DNA of 36,602 nucleotides, from assembly GCA_947478785.1 (NCBI GenBank), contig CANJXI010000038.1, positions 1 to 36,602 on the forward strand. Direction: 5' to 3'. Source of the stretch: Caulobacteraceae bacterium. GTDB lineage: Bacteria > Pseudomonadota > Alphaproteobacteria > Caulobacterales > Caulobacteraceae. Of this stretch, positions 15,180 through 22,667 are shown one piece after another (the first letter of the stretch is position 1; each line of letters begins with the position of its first letter). A program made the translations under genes and the position numbers. The notes below the pieces were generated by a model, which was given only the letters and a program-made list of their open reading frames with translations, did not search any database and was not told the origin of the DNA.

Positions 15180-16342
15180 CTCTTCGGCAGGCCCAGCACC
15201 CGTTCGGCGATGTAGTTGAGGATCATCTCGCGGCTGACCGGCGCGATCCGCGCGATCATCGACTCGCGGAAGTAGCGCTCCACGTCGAACTCCTTGGCGT
15301 AGCCCATGCCGCCGTGCGTCATCACGGCCGCCTCGCAGGCGTTGAAGCCCGCCTCGCCGCCCAGGTACTTGGCCGCGTTGGCCTCGGCGCCGCACTCGCG
15401 GCCGGCGTCGAACAGGGCCGCGGCCTTGAAGACCATCAGGTTGGCGGCTTCCAGCTCCGCCCAGGCCTTGGCGAGGGGATGGGCGACGCCCTGGTTCTGG
15501 CCGATCGGGCGGCCGAACACGATCCGCTCCTTGGCGTAGGTCGCCGCGCGGGCGAGCGCCGCGCGGCCGAGGCCCACGGCCTCGGCCGCGATCAGGATCC
15601 GCTCGAGGTTCAGGCCCTCCAGCAGGTAGCGGAAGCCTCGGCCCTCCTCGCCCACCAGGGCGTCGGCCGGCACATGGAGGTCGTCGATGAAAACCGAATT
15701 GGACTCGATGGCCTTGCGACCCATCTTGGGGATCGGCGTCGCCTGGATCCGCGCCCGGTCGAAGTCCACATAGAACAGGCTGATCCCGTCGGTCGGCTTC
15801 TTCGCCTGGTCCTTGGGCGTGGTGCGGGCGACGATCAGCATCTTGGTCGCCCGCTGCGCCATGGTCGTCCACATCTTGCGGCCCGAGATCACATAGCCAT
15901 CCGGCGTGCGGACAGCCCTGGTGGTCAGACTGGTGGTGTCGAGCCCGGCGTCCGGCTCGGTGACCCCAAAGCACATCCGATCCTCGCCGGAGATCAGCCG
16001 CGGGATCAGCTTGCGCTTCTGGTCGTCGGTGCCGAACTTCACCAGCGGCATGGGGCCGAAGATGTTCAGGTGCAGGGCGCTCGCGCCCGAGAAGCCCGCC
16101 CCGCTCTCGGCCACGGCCTGCATGGCGATGGCGGCCTCGGTGACGCCCAGGCCCGAGCCGCCCAGGTCGGTGGGCATGGCCGCGCCCAGCCAGCCGGCCC
16201 CGGCCATGGCGGCGACGAACGCCTCGGGGAACTCCCCCGTCTCGTCGGTGCGCCGCCAGTAGGCCGCGTCGAAGCGCGCGCAAAGGCGAAGCACGCCCTG
16301 CCGGATCGCCTCCTGCTCGTCCGAGAACCAGAAGCCGTTCAT
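15173..16342 (-). CDS. Acyl-CoA dehydrogenase family protein
   Basis: The 389-residue flavoprotein has the ACAD layout: N-terminal helical domain, the FAD/substrate motif CFGVTEPDAGLDT (124-136), a middle beta domain with ISGRKMWTT, and a C-terminal helical domain with KERIVFGRPIGQNQG and MTHGGMGYAKEFDVERYFRE. ACADs form a trans-2 double bond in an acyl-CoA thioester and pass electrons to ETF. The usual C-terminal catalytic Glu (YEGT) is replaced by IAPVSR. Glu247 in LNLERI sits where isovaleryl-CoA and long-chain dehydrogenases keep their base, so the enzyme may still be active. It lies 23 bases downstream of the DAO-type oxidoreductase gene in one operon. The substrate is unknown. Confidence 0.92.
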   Translation of the reverse strand: MNGFWFSDEQEAIRQGVLRLCARFDAAYWRRTDETGEFPEAFVAAMAGAGWLGAAMPTDLGGSGLGVTEAAIAMQAVAESGAGFSGASALHLNIFGPMPLVKFGTDDQKRKLIPRLISGEDRMCFGVTEPDAGLDTTSLTTRAVRTPDGYVISGRKMWTTMAQRATKMLIVARTTPKDQAKKPTDGISLFYVDFDRARIQATPIPKMGRKAIESNSVFIDDLHVPADALVGEEGRGFRYLLEGLNLERILIAAEAVGLGRAALARAATYAKERIVFGRPIGQNQGVAHPLAKAWAELEAANLMVFKAAALFDAGRECGAEANAAKYLGGEAGFNACEAAVMTHGGMGYAKEFDVERYFRESMIARIAPVSREMILNYIAERVLGLPKSY

Positions 16343-16365
16343 GCCGCCCTCAATCCGCCCACCGC

Positions 16366-17379
16366 TCAGCGCCTCCCCGGGTCCAGTCTCGCCGCATAGG
16401 GTCCAGGGTCGCGTCCGGCGACGCAAGCGGCGATCACCTGGGCGGCCAGCGGGGCCAGCAGCCAGCCGTTGCGCCGCGCGCCCGCCGCCAGCAGCACGCC
16501 GGGCTCTCTGGACGCGCCGACCAGCGGCAGGCCGTCGGGGGTGGCCGCCCGCACCCCCGCGAAGATCTCGTAGTCCGCCCCGGCCAGCCCAGGGATCAGC
16601 GCCGCGCCGGCCGCGCGAAGCGGCGGGCCGTGGCTCGGATCGACCGAGGCGTCCCCGACCCCGGGCTCCATGGTCGCGCCGACCGCCAGCCCGCCGGCGC
16701 AGGCCACGGCGTAGACGCCCTCGCCGCGCAGGCTGACCCGGCCGGCGGCCTGGCCTTCGAACCGCAGGATGTGGCCCTTGATCGGGGTCAGGACAGAGAG
16801 CTCGGGGGCCAGTTCCCGGCCCGCGCCCGTGGCCGCCACCAGCCAGTCGGCGTCGTCCCGTTCGGTCACCACGCCGCGGCGAAAGCCCACGCCCGCCTCC
16901 GAGCAGGCCGCCCGCAACGCTCCCAGCGCCTGCCTCGGGTCCAGCCGCCAGTCCTCGCGCGTCATCATCCCCCGCGTCAGGGCCGTCGACAGGCCGGGCG
17001 TCAGCGCCTCCAGTGTCAGGCGGCCGAGTTCCGCGCCGGGCAGACCCAGCCCGTTCAAGCCGGAGCGTACGCCCTCCAGCCAGGCGTCCGCGCCCACAGC
17101 CACCGCGCCGGAGCGGTCGAGCCGCACACCCGCGACGGCTTCCAGCGCCGGCCACAGGTCGCGGGCCGCGAGCCTGATCCCCAGGTCCCGCTCGCCCTCG
17201 CCGTCGAGCACGGTTTCCAGCGCCGGCGCCAGCATGCCGGCGGCCACGCCCGAGGCGTTGGCCTCCGGGGCCGAAGGGTCGAAGACCGTCACGCGGCAAC
17301 CCGCGCGGGCCAGCGCCAGCGCCGTGCAAAGGCCCAGCGCGCCCGCTCCCGCCACCGTCACCTGCGCACCCCGGCTCAT
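16366..17379 (-). CDS. FAD-dependent oxidoreductase, glycine oxidase (ThiO)/DAO family
   Basis: The 337-residue protein starts with a dinucleotide-binding motif (VTVAGAGALGLCTALALARAG) and GVAAGMLAPALE, typical of the ThiO/D-amino-acid oxidase family. It ends with YEIFAGVRAATPDGLPLVG and GARRNGWLLAPLAA. Such enzymes oxidise small amines or amino acids with O2; ThiO makes the iminoglycine for the thiamine thiazole. No thiS, thiG or thiE is nearby, and the downstream partner is an acyl-CoA dehydrogenase, so a thiamine role is uncertain. The ATG at 17379 has GGTGG 8 bases upstream; a GTG at 17391 is possible. Confidence 0.87.
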   Translation of the reverse strand: MSRGAQVTVAGAGALGLCTALALARAGCRVTVFDPSAPEANASGVAAGMLAPALETVLDGEGERDLGIRLAARDLWPALEAVAGVRLDRSGAVAVGADAWLEGVRSGLNGLGLPGAELGRLTLEALTPGLSTALTRGMMTREDWRLDPRQALGALRAACSEAGVGFRRGVVTERDDADWLVAATGAGRELAPELSVLTPIKGHILRFEGQAAGRVSLRGEGVYAVACAGGLAVGATMEPGVGDASVDPSHGPPLRAAGAALIPGLAGADYEIFAGVRAATPDGLPLVGASREPGVLLAAGARRNGWLLAPLAAQVIAACVAGRDPGPYAARLDPGRR

Positions 17380-17416
17380 GGCCCTAACCACCCGTACGGG
17401 TTTGGAAAATCAAGCG

Positions 17417-17441
17417 GGAACCCGACTGAAGCCAACGGGTT
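17417..17441 (+). promoter_or_regulatory. EcfG/sigma-T general-stress promoter
   Basis: GGAAC (17417-17421), a 16-base spacer and GGTT (17438-17441) match the alphaproteobacterial EcfG consensus GGAAC-N16/17-CGTT except for one base in the -10. Transcription would begin about 45 bases before the hemerythrin ATG. Hemerythrin-like genes are frequent members of EcfG regulons, which supports the call. Confidence 0.62.
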
Positions 17442-17494
17442 TGAATGGCCCGAGGGGCGGCGCGTCCCTTTTTATTCAACATCGGAGAGGCAAT

Positions 17495-18049
17495 ATGGCC
17501 ACGGCCCCGCAATCATCCGCCAAGACCTCAAGCGCCGCGCGCAAGGCGCCGGCCGCCAAGCCCGCGACAGCCAAGAGCCCCGCCAAGGGCCCGGATGGCG
17601 TGGCCCTGCTGAAGGCCGATCACCGCGCGGTCGAAAAGCTGTTCGCGCAGTTCGAAAAGGCCAAGGACGACGAGCGCAAACAAGCCCTGGCCAATCAGAT
17701 CTGCGGGGAGCTTCGCGTGCACATGCAGATCGAGGAAGAAATCTTCTACCCGGTCAGCCGCGAGTTCCTGAAGGACGAGGACATCGTCGACGAGGCCGTC
17801 GTCGAGCACGCCGCGGCCAAGGACCTGATGACCGAGATCGAGGGCATGCGGGCCGGCGAAGACCTCTACGACGCCAAGGTGAAGGTGCTGTCGGAGCAGA
17901 TCGAACACCACGTCGAGGAAGAAGAGACGGAATACTTCCCCAAGGTCCAGAAGACCGACATGGACCTGAAGGCGGTCGGCGCGCAGATGGCCGCCCGCAA
18001 GGAAGAGCTCAAGTCGCAGGCCGACAGCAAGAGCGCGGCCCTGCAATAG
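17495..18049 (+). CDS. Hemerythrin HHE-domain protein with Ala/Lys/Pro-rich tail
   Basis: The 184-residue protein joins a basic, flexible N-terminal tail (residues 8-32, rich in Ala, Lys, Pro, Ser, like histone H1 tails) to a four-helix hemerythrin-like domain. Candidate di-iron ligands are His43 (DHRAVEKLF), His76 and Glu80 (HMQIEEEIF), His105 (VVEHAAAK) and His138/His139 (IEHHVEEEE). Such domains bind O2 or handle oxidative or nitrosative stress. The ATG is preceded by GGAGAGG, and an EcfG-type promoter lies upstream, so stress induction is likely. The tail may bind nucleic acid, which is speculative. A shared terminator-like hairpin separates it from the convergent lysR gene. Confidence 0.9.
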   Translation: MATAPQSSAKTSSAARKAPAAKPATAKSPAKGPDGVALLKADHRAVEKLFAQFEKAKDDERKQALANQICGELRVHMQIEEEIFYPVSREFLKDEDIVDEAVVEHAAAKDLMTEIEGMRAGEDLYDAKVKVLSEQIEHHVEEEETEYFPKVQKTDMDLKAVGAQMAARKEELKSQADSKSAALQ

Positions 18050-18063
18050 GGATTCGTCCCCGG

Positions 18064-18088
18064 CTCCTCCGCGCCCGGCGCGGGGGAG
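18064..18088. terminator. Bidirectional hairpin between convergent genes
   Basis: CTCC-T-CCGCG and CGCGG-G-GGAG form a 10-pair stem (one T-G) around the loop CCCGG. It lies in the 43-base gap between the hemerythrin stop (18049) and the LysR stop (18093). The T tract is poor on both sides, so termination efficiency is uncertain, but the position fits a shared terminator. Confidence 0.55.
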
Positions 18089-18092
18089 ACCA

Positions 18093-19022
18093 TTACCTTG
18101 GCGCGGGGTGATGCGCGCCCCAGCCCTGGTGCCACTCCGGCTCGCCGGCGTAGCGCTCCGCCAGGAAGTCCACGAAGGCGCGGACCTTGGCGGCCAGATG
18201 CCGGGCGTGCGGATAGACCGCGTGCACGTGGATCATCTCCGGCTCCCAGGCGCAGAGCAGCGGGACAAGCCGGCCCTGCCGCAGGTCCTCCGCCGCGGCG
18301 AAGGCCGGTGTCCGGGTCACGCCCAATGACCGCCTGGCCGCCGCCACGCAGGCATCCGCCCCGCCGAACCGCAGACGGCCGTGAACGCGCACGTCGCGCC
18401 GGTCATTGTGGCCGCCGAACCCCCAGACGTTGGGGTCGGCCGCATTGGTGTCGATGATCGCTTCGTGGCGGCCGAGGTCTTCAGGCGTCGCGGGCTCGCC
18501 GGCCCGGGCCAGGTAGTCGGGCGCCGCGCAGGTCACCATCCGCACCGCCGCCAGCCTTCGCGCGATCAGCGAAGAGTCCGTCAGGGCGCCGATCCGGACG
18601 CCCACATCGAAGCCCTCTTCCACCAAATTCACCATCCGGTCGGTTTGGGAAACGTCCAGCGAGACCTCCGGAAAGGCCGCCGCGAAGTCGAGCAGGGCGG
18701 GCGTCAGCTGGGTCGCCCCGAAGGAGACGGGGGCCGAGACCTTCAACAGGCCCTTCGGCCCGGTCTCGTCGCGGACCGAACCCTCCAGCGCCTCGAAATC
18801 GTCGATCAGCGCACGCGCCCGTTCGAGATAGGCGCGTCCGGTGTCGGTGAGGGAGACGTCGCGCGTCGTCCGGTTCAAAAGCCGCGCGCCCAGCCGGTTC
18901 TCCAGCCGGGCGACCAGCTTGGAAACCTGGGCGCTGGAGACCCCCAGGCGGCGCGCGCCCTGGGTGAAGCTGCGGACGTCGGCCACCGCGGCGAAGGCGT
19001 TGATCTCGTCGAACCGGTCCAT
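18093..19022 (-). CDS. LysR-family transcriptional regulator
   Basis: The 309-residue protein has an N-terminal winged helix-turn-helix (about 1-60: AFAAVADVRSFTQGARRLGVSSAQVSKLVARLE, then LLNRTTRDVSLTDTG) and a C-terminal effector domain from about residue 90 (LLKVSAPVSFGATQL, GFDVGVRIG). This resembles the CrgA-type branch of LysR regulators. The ATG at 19022 begins the usual MDRFDEINAF opening; an upstream reading to 19061 adds 13 non-conserved residues. It is divergent from the FMN reductase/dioxygenase pair, and LysR genes commonly control the adjacent divergent operon. The inverted repeat at 19049-19062 is a candidate site. Confidence 0.94.
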   Translation of the reverse strand: MDRFDEINAFAAVADVRSFTQGARRLGVSSAQVSKLVARLENRLGARLLNRTTRDVSLTDTGRAYLERARALIDDFEALEGSVRDETGPKGLLKVSAPVSFGATQLTPALLDFAAAFPEVSLDVSQTDRMVNLVEEGFDVGVRIGALTDSSLIARRLAAVRMVTCAAPDYLARAGEPATPEDLGRHEAIIDTNAADPNVWGFGGHNDRRDVRVHGRLRFGGADACVAAARRSLGVTRTPAFAAAEDLRQGRLVPLLCAWEPEMIHVHAVYPHARHLAAKVRAFVDFLAERYAGEPEWHQGWGAHHPAPR

Positions 19023-19048
19023 GACATTGCTTCCTATTCGGAAATATA

Positions 19049-19062
19049 CTTGTTCAATCAAG
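19049..19062. promoter_or_regulatory. Inverted repeat in the lysR divergent promoter
   Basis: CTTG-TTCAAT-CAAG lies in the 102-base space between lysR and the FMN reductase gene, 27 bases from the lysR start. A weaker dyad, TATTCGGAAATA, flanks it. Both are reasonable contact points for the LysR protein, which usually binds a dyad overlapping its own promoter. Confidence 0.4.
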
Positions 19063-19124
19063 CCGGATTATCAACACCTGGGATAGGGTCCATCTAGCCT
19101 GCAGCAAGTTTCCAGGAGATCCCG

Positions 19125-19703
19125 ATGTCCCACCCCCGCACCGTCGCCGTCGTCGTCGGCAGCCTCCGCAAGGACTCCGTCAGCCGCAAGGTGGCCGAGG
19201 CCTTCGCGGCGCTGGCGCCCAAGAGCCTAAGTTTCAAGTTCGTCGAGATCGGCGAGCTGCCGCACTTCGACCAGGACCTGGAAGCCGCCCCGCCGGCCCA
19301 GTGGGTCACCTTCCGCGACGCCATCCGGCCGGCCGACGCGGTGCTGTTCGTCACCCCGGAATACAACCGCTCGGTCCCGGGCGTGCTGAAGAACGCCATC
19401 GACGTGGGCTCGCGACCCTATGGCTCCAGCGTCTGGGACGGCAAGCCCGGCGCGGTGATCAGCGTCTCGCCAGGCGGCATCGGCGGCTTCGGAGCCAACC
19501 ACCACCTGCGCCAGTCCCTGGTCTTCCTGAACGTGCCCCTGCTCAGCCAGGAGGCCTACATCGGCGGCGCCTTCGCCCTGTTCGACGAAACCGGCGCCCT
19601 GATCAACGAGGGCACGGCCGACTTCCTGAAAGCCTATGGCCTGGCGTTCGCCAACTGGATCGAGCGGATCGTCCGCGAGGAAGCCGTCCAGGCCGCGGCC
19701 TGA
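19125..19703 (+). CDS. NAD(P)H-dependent FMN reductase
   Basis: The 192-residue flavodoxin-fold protein has GSLRKDSVSRKVAEAF (phosphate-binding loop of FMN, residues 12-27) and TPEYNRSVPGVLKNAID (about 77-93), the signature of NADPH-dependent FMN reductases such as YieF/ChrR and Lot6p. These cytosolic enzymes reduce quinones, azo dyes or metals through FMN. CAGGAG is 8 bases upstream of the ATG. The gene is followed after 11 bases by an extradiol dioxygenase-like gene, so the pair is an operon, and it is divergent from lysR. This suggests a regulated response to quinones or catechols. Confidence 0.93.
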   Translation: MSHPRTVAVVVGSLRKDSVSRKVAEAFAALAPKSLSFKFVEIGELPHFDQDLEAAPPAQWVTFRDAIRPADAVLFVTPEYNRSVPGVLKNAIDVGSRPYGSSVWDGKPGAVISVSPGGIGGFGANHHLRQSLVFLNVPLLSQEAYIGGAFALFDETGALINEGTADFLKAYGLAFANWIERIVREEAVQAAA

Positions 19704-19714
19704 CGGGACCGGCC

Positions 19715-20509
19715 ATGACCTTGCCCACCCTGTTCATCCCCCACGGCGCGGGTCCCTGCTTCTTCATGGACTGGACCCGCGGTCCCGCCGACACCTGGGA
19801 CAGCACGGCGGCCTGGCTGAAGGGCCTGATCGCCGGCCTGCCGGAAGCGCCCAAGGCCATCCTGGTGGTCTCGGGCCACTGGGAGGCGCCGGTGTTCACC
19901 GTGGGCTCGGCGCCGCGCCCGCCGCTGATCTTCGACTACTCCGGCTTCCCGGAGGAAACCTACCGGCTGACCTTCGACGCGCCGGGGTCCCCCGCATTGG
20001 CCGCCCGGGTTCGGGAACTGCTGGGCGCGGCGGGCTTCCCCACCGCCGAGGATGCGCGGCGCGGCTACGACCATGGCGTCTTCGTGCCCCTGAAACTGGT
20101 GACGCCGAAGGCCGATATTCCCGTCGTCCAACTGTCGCTGCGGGCCGACCTCGATCCAGAGGCGCACCTGGCCGCCGGCCGGGCGCTGGCCCCCTTGCGC
20201 GACGAAGGCGTGCTGATCGTGGGCTCAGGCATGAGCTGGCACAACATGCGCGGCTTCTCGCCGGCCTTCACGGAGAAGTCCGAGCGGTTCGACGCCTGGC
20301 TGGGCGTGGCGATCGCCGATCCGGCGACCCGCGACGAGGCCCTGCGCCACTGGCCGCAGGCGCCCTTCGCCCGCGAGGCCCACCCCAGGGAGGAGCATCT
20401 GGCGCCCCTGTTCGTCGCCGCCGGCGCGGCGGAGGGCGAGCCCGGACGCGTGGCCTTCCACGACCAGGCCATGGACGTCGCCCTCTCGGCCTACGAATTC
20501 GGGGCCTAG
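19715..20509 (+). CDS. DODA-type extradiol ring-cleavage dioxygenase
   Basis: The 264-residue protein belongs to the LigB/DODA class III dioxygenase family (E. coli YgiD, plant DOPA 4,5-dioxygenase). Metal and catalytic histidines are in place: His10 (FIPHGAGP), His55 (VSGHWE), His120 (YDHGVFVPL) and His233/His238 (AHPREEHL). GSGMSWHNMRG completes the family pattern. Members open catechol rings using non-heme metal and O2. The start at 19715 is the only one that keeps the IPHGAG motif near the N-terminus. It follows the FMN reductase gene after 11 bases and ends 2 bases before the convergent hybrid kinase gene. The natural catechol is unknown. Confidence 0.92.
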   Translation: MTLPTLFIPHGAGPCFFMDWTRGPADTWDSTAAWLKGLIAGLPEAPKAILVVSGHWEAPVFTVGSAPRPPLIFDYSGFPEETYRLTFDAPGSPALAARVRELLGAAGFPTAEDARRGYDHGVFVPLKLVTPKADIPVVQLSLRADLDPEAHLAAGRALAPLRDEGVLIVGSGMSWHNMRGFSPAFTEKSERFDAWLGVAIADPATRDEALRHWPQAPFAREAHPREEHLAPLFVAAGAAEGEPGRVAFHDQAMDVALSAYEFGA

Positions 20510-20511
20510 GC

Positions 20512-22593
20512 TCAGGCGGCCGCGGCCGCGGCCGCCGCCGCCTTGGCCGCCGCCGCACCGTCCAGCACCGCCTGCAGCACGGCGTACAGGCGCGCCGCCT
20601 CGATCGGCTTGGCGACGAAATCGTCCATGCCGGCGGCCTTGTACTCGGCCGTCTGGTGGGCCAGGGCGTTGGCGGTCAGCGCCACGATCGGCGTCCGCGC
20701 CCGGCCCTCGGCGCGCTCGCGGGCGCGGATCACGGCGGTGGCGGTGGGGCCGTCCATGATCGGCATCTGCACGTCCATCAGGATCAGGTCCCAGGGCTCC
20801 CGCTCCCAGGCGGTTACGCAGGCGCGGCCGTCGTGGGTCATCACCGGCTCGACGCCCACCTGGTTGAGCAGGGTCTTCAGCACCAGGCGGTTCATGCCGT
20901 TGTCCTCGGCGGCGAGCACGCGGATCGCGCCGCTCATGGCCTCGAGGCCGCGTTCGACCTCGGCCAGAACCGGCGGCGCGGGCGCCGCGGCGACCCGCTT
21001 CAACGGCAGGTCGACGGTGAAGGTCGTCCCCTCGCCCAGCGTGCTCGCCACGGTGATCGCGCCGCCCATCATGGCGACCAGATCCTCGCAGATGGCGAGC
21101 CCAAGGCCGGTGCCGCCATAGCGGCGCGTGGTCGAGGCGTCGGCCTGTTCGAACTTCTTGAACAGGCCGGCCAGGTTCTGCGGCGCGACGCCTATGCCGG
21201 TATCCCTGACCGTCAGGCGCAGGGTCCCGCGCTTGCGGCTCACGGTCACGTCCACCCGACCGCGCTCGGTGAACTTCAATCCGTTGGAGACCAAGTTGTA
21301 GAGGATCTGGCGCACCCGGACCGAGTCGCCCAGATAGACGCCCCGGGCGTTGCGCTCCACCGTCAGCTCGAACGCCAGCGCCTTGGCCCTGGCCGTGGCC
21401 GCGAAGGTGGCGTGCGCGCCGCGCGCCACCTCGCCGATATCGAATTCCGCCTGCTCCAGCTCCAGCTTGCCGGCCTCGATCTTCGACAGGTCGAGAACGT
21501 CGTTGAGGATCGCCAGCAGGGTCTCGCCCGACTGCCGCACCACGTCCAGCCGTTCGCGCTGGATCGGCGCCAGCTCGCCCATGGCCATGGCCTGGGCCAT
21601 GCCCAGAACACCATTCAGCGGCGTGCGGATCTCATGGCTCATGGTGGCCAGGAACGCGCTCTTTGCGCGGGTTGAGGCCTCGGCTTCGTCCCGGGCCGCG
21701 ATCAGGCCCTCCTCGGAGCGTTCCATCCGCTCGAGCGCGCCGACCATCTCGGTGATGTCGAACGAGGTGATGATCAGGCCGACGACCTGGCCGTCGCCGT
21801 CGCGCCAGGGTGTCAGCTCGGCCTGGAGCCAGACCACGGCCCCATCCGGGTAGCGCATCTGAATCCGATCGGCCTTGATGAATTCGCCCCGCAGACAGCG
21901 CTCGTAATCCGCGCGCCAGCGTTCTGTCTGCGGCAGGAGATCGTAGAGCGACCGGCCGATCACCTCGTGGCTGGCCAGGCCCCGTCCCGCCATCCAGCGG
22001 GGACTGGCCGAGACGATGGCCATGTCGCGGTTCGTCATCAGGAGCGAGATCGGCGCGGACTCGATGAACGCATCGACCATCCGCCGGGCCGCGTCGCTCT
22101 CGCGCTCCGCCGCGTCGCGCGCCAGGCCCGCACGCACGCGGGTCCACTCGTCGGCCACGAAGTCGGCCAGATCCTGCAGCCGGTCGGCGAGATGCGCGTC
22201 ATGCGCGCGCGGCTCCAGTCCCGCCACCCAGAGCGCGCCCGGGATCGTCCCGTCCTCCACGCGGATCGGCGCGCCGGCGAAGAAGCGCAGGTGCGGGGCC
22301 TGCTTCACCAGCGCCTCATCGCGGAGCAGCGGATGAAGGGTGGCGTCCTCGACCCAGATGGCCTTGCCCGTGCTGATGATCTGCCGCACGCCCTCGGCCC
22401 GGCTTTCGACGGATCGGGAATACTGCTGGCTGCGCCAAACCGTGTCGCCGTCCACTAGGATGACCTGGGCCCCGACCGCGCCGAACAGGCTCCGCGCCAG
22501 CCGGGTCGCCCGATCGAAAACGCCGCCGGATTGCTCCATGCCGGCCGGCGCCCCGGAAGCCCGGACGCCCTCGGCATTGAAAAAGGCGGACAT
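20512..22593 (-). CDS. Hybrid sensor histidine kinase (GAF-PAS-HisKA-HATPase-REC)
   Basis: The 693-residue, apparently soluble kinase has a GAF domain (about 25-150: VFDRATRLARSLFGAVGAQVILVDG, FFAGAPIRVEDGTIPGAL), a PAS domain (about 170-285) and a coiled linker. The HisKA domain carries the phospho-acceptor His320 in MSHEIRTPLNG. The HATPase has N box (YNLVSNGLKFT), G1 (DTGIGVA) and G2 (GGTGLGLAI). The C-terminal receiver has acceptor Asp607 (LILMDVQMP). A run of alanines ends the protein (679-693). As a hybrid, it should pass phosphate on through an Hpt protein; the Hpt at 10701 is a candidate. No transmembrane helix is seen, so the signal is cytosolic. Confidence 0.94.
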   Translation of the reverse strand: MSAFFNAEGVRASGAPAGMEQSGGVFDRATRLARSLFGAVGAQVILVDGDTVWRSQQYSRSVESRAEGVRQIISTGKAIWVEDATLHPLLRDEALVKQAPHLRFFAGAPIRVEDGTIPGALWVAGLEPRAHDAHLADRLQDLADFVADEWTRVRAGLARDAAERESDAARRMVDAFIESAPISLLMTNRDMAIVSASPRWMAGRGLASHEVIGRSLYDLLPQTERWRADYERCLRGEFIKADRIQMRYPDGAVVWLQAELTPWRDGDGQVVGLIITSFDITEMVGALERMERSEEGLIAARDEAEASTRAKSAFLATMSHEIRTPLNGVLGMAQAMAMGELAPIQRERLDVVRQSGETLLAILNDVLDLSKIEAGKLELEQAEFDIGEVARGAHATFAATARAKALAFELTVERNARGVYLGDSVRVRQILYNLVSNGLKFTERGRVDVTVSRKRGTLRLTVRDTGIGVAPQNLAGLFKKFEQADASTTRRYGGTGLGLAICEDLVAMMGGAITVASTLGEGTTFTVDLPLKRVAAAPAPPVLAEVERGLEAMSGAIRVLAAEDNGMNRLVLKTLLNQVGVEPVMTHDGRACVTAWEREPWDLILMDVQMPIMDGPTATAVIRARERAEGRARTPIVALTANALAHQTAEYKAAGMDDFVAKPIEAARLYAVLQAVLDGAAAAKAAAAAAAAA

Positions 22594-22646
22594 TCATCCC
22601 CCGGATGAAAGCGGGAACGCGACGGGACAGTATGGCCGATGCGCGG

Positions 22647-22667
22647 TTAAGGTCCTCTTTAAGGTCC
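22647..22667. repeat. Tandem TTAAGGTCC repeat upstream of the hybrid kinase gene
   Basis: TTAAGGTCC occurs at 22647-22655 and again at 22659-22667, 12 bases apart. The second copy includes the stop codon of the RNA methyltransferase gene. Together they place two TTAA blocks 8 bases apart, one base longer than the CtrA spacing. They lie 54-74 bases upstream of the kinase ATG. Confidence 0.35.

Noticed and set aside
16343..17329. Extended frame upstream of the acyl-CoA dehydrogenase (718 residues)
   Set aside because: The extension is an out-of-frame shadow of the ThiO/DAO-type gene; the dehydrogenase begins at the ATG at 16342.
22613..22642. GGAAC upstream of the SpoU/hybrid kinase junction as an EcfG promoter
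   Set aside because: No GTT-type -10 follows at 16-17 bases.
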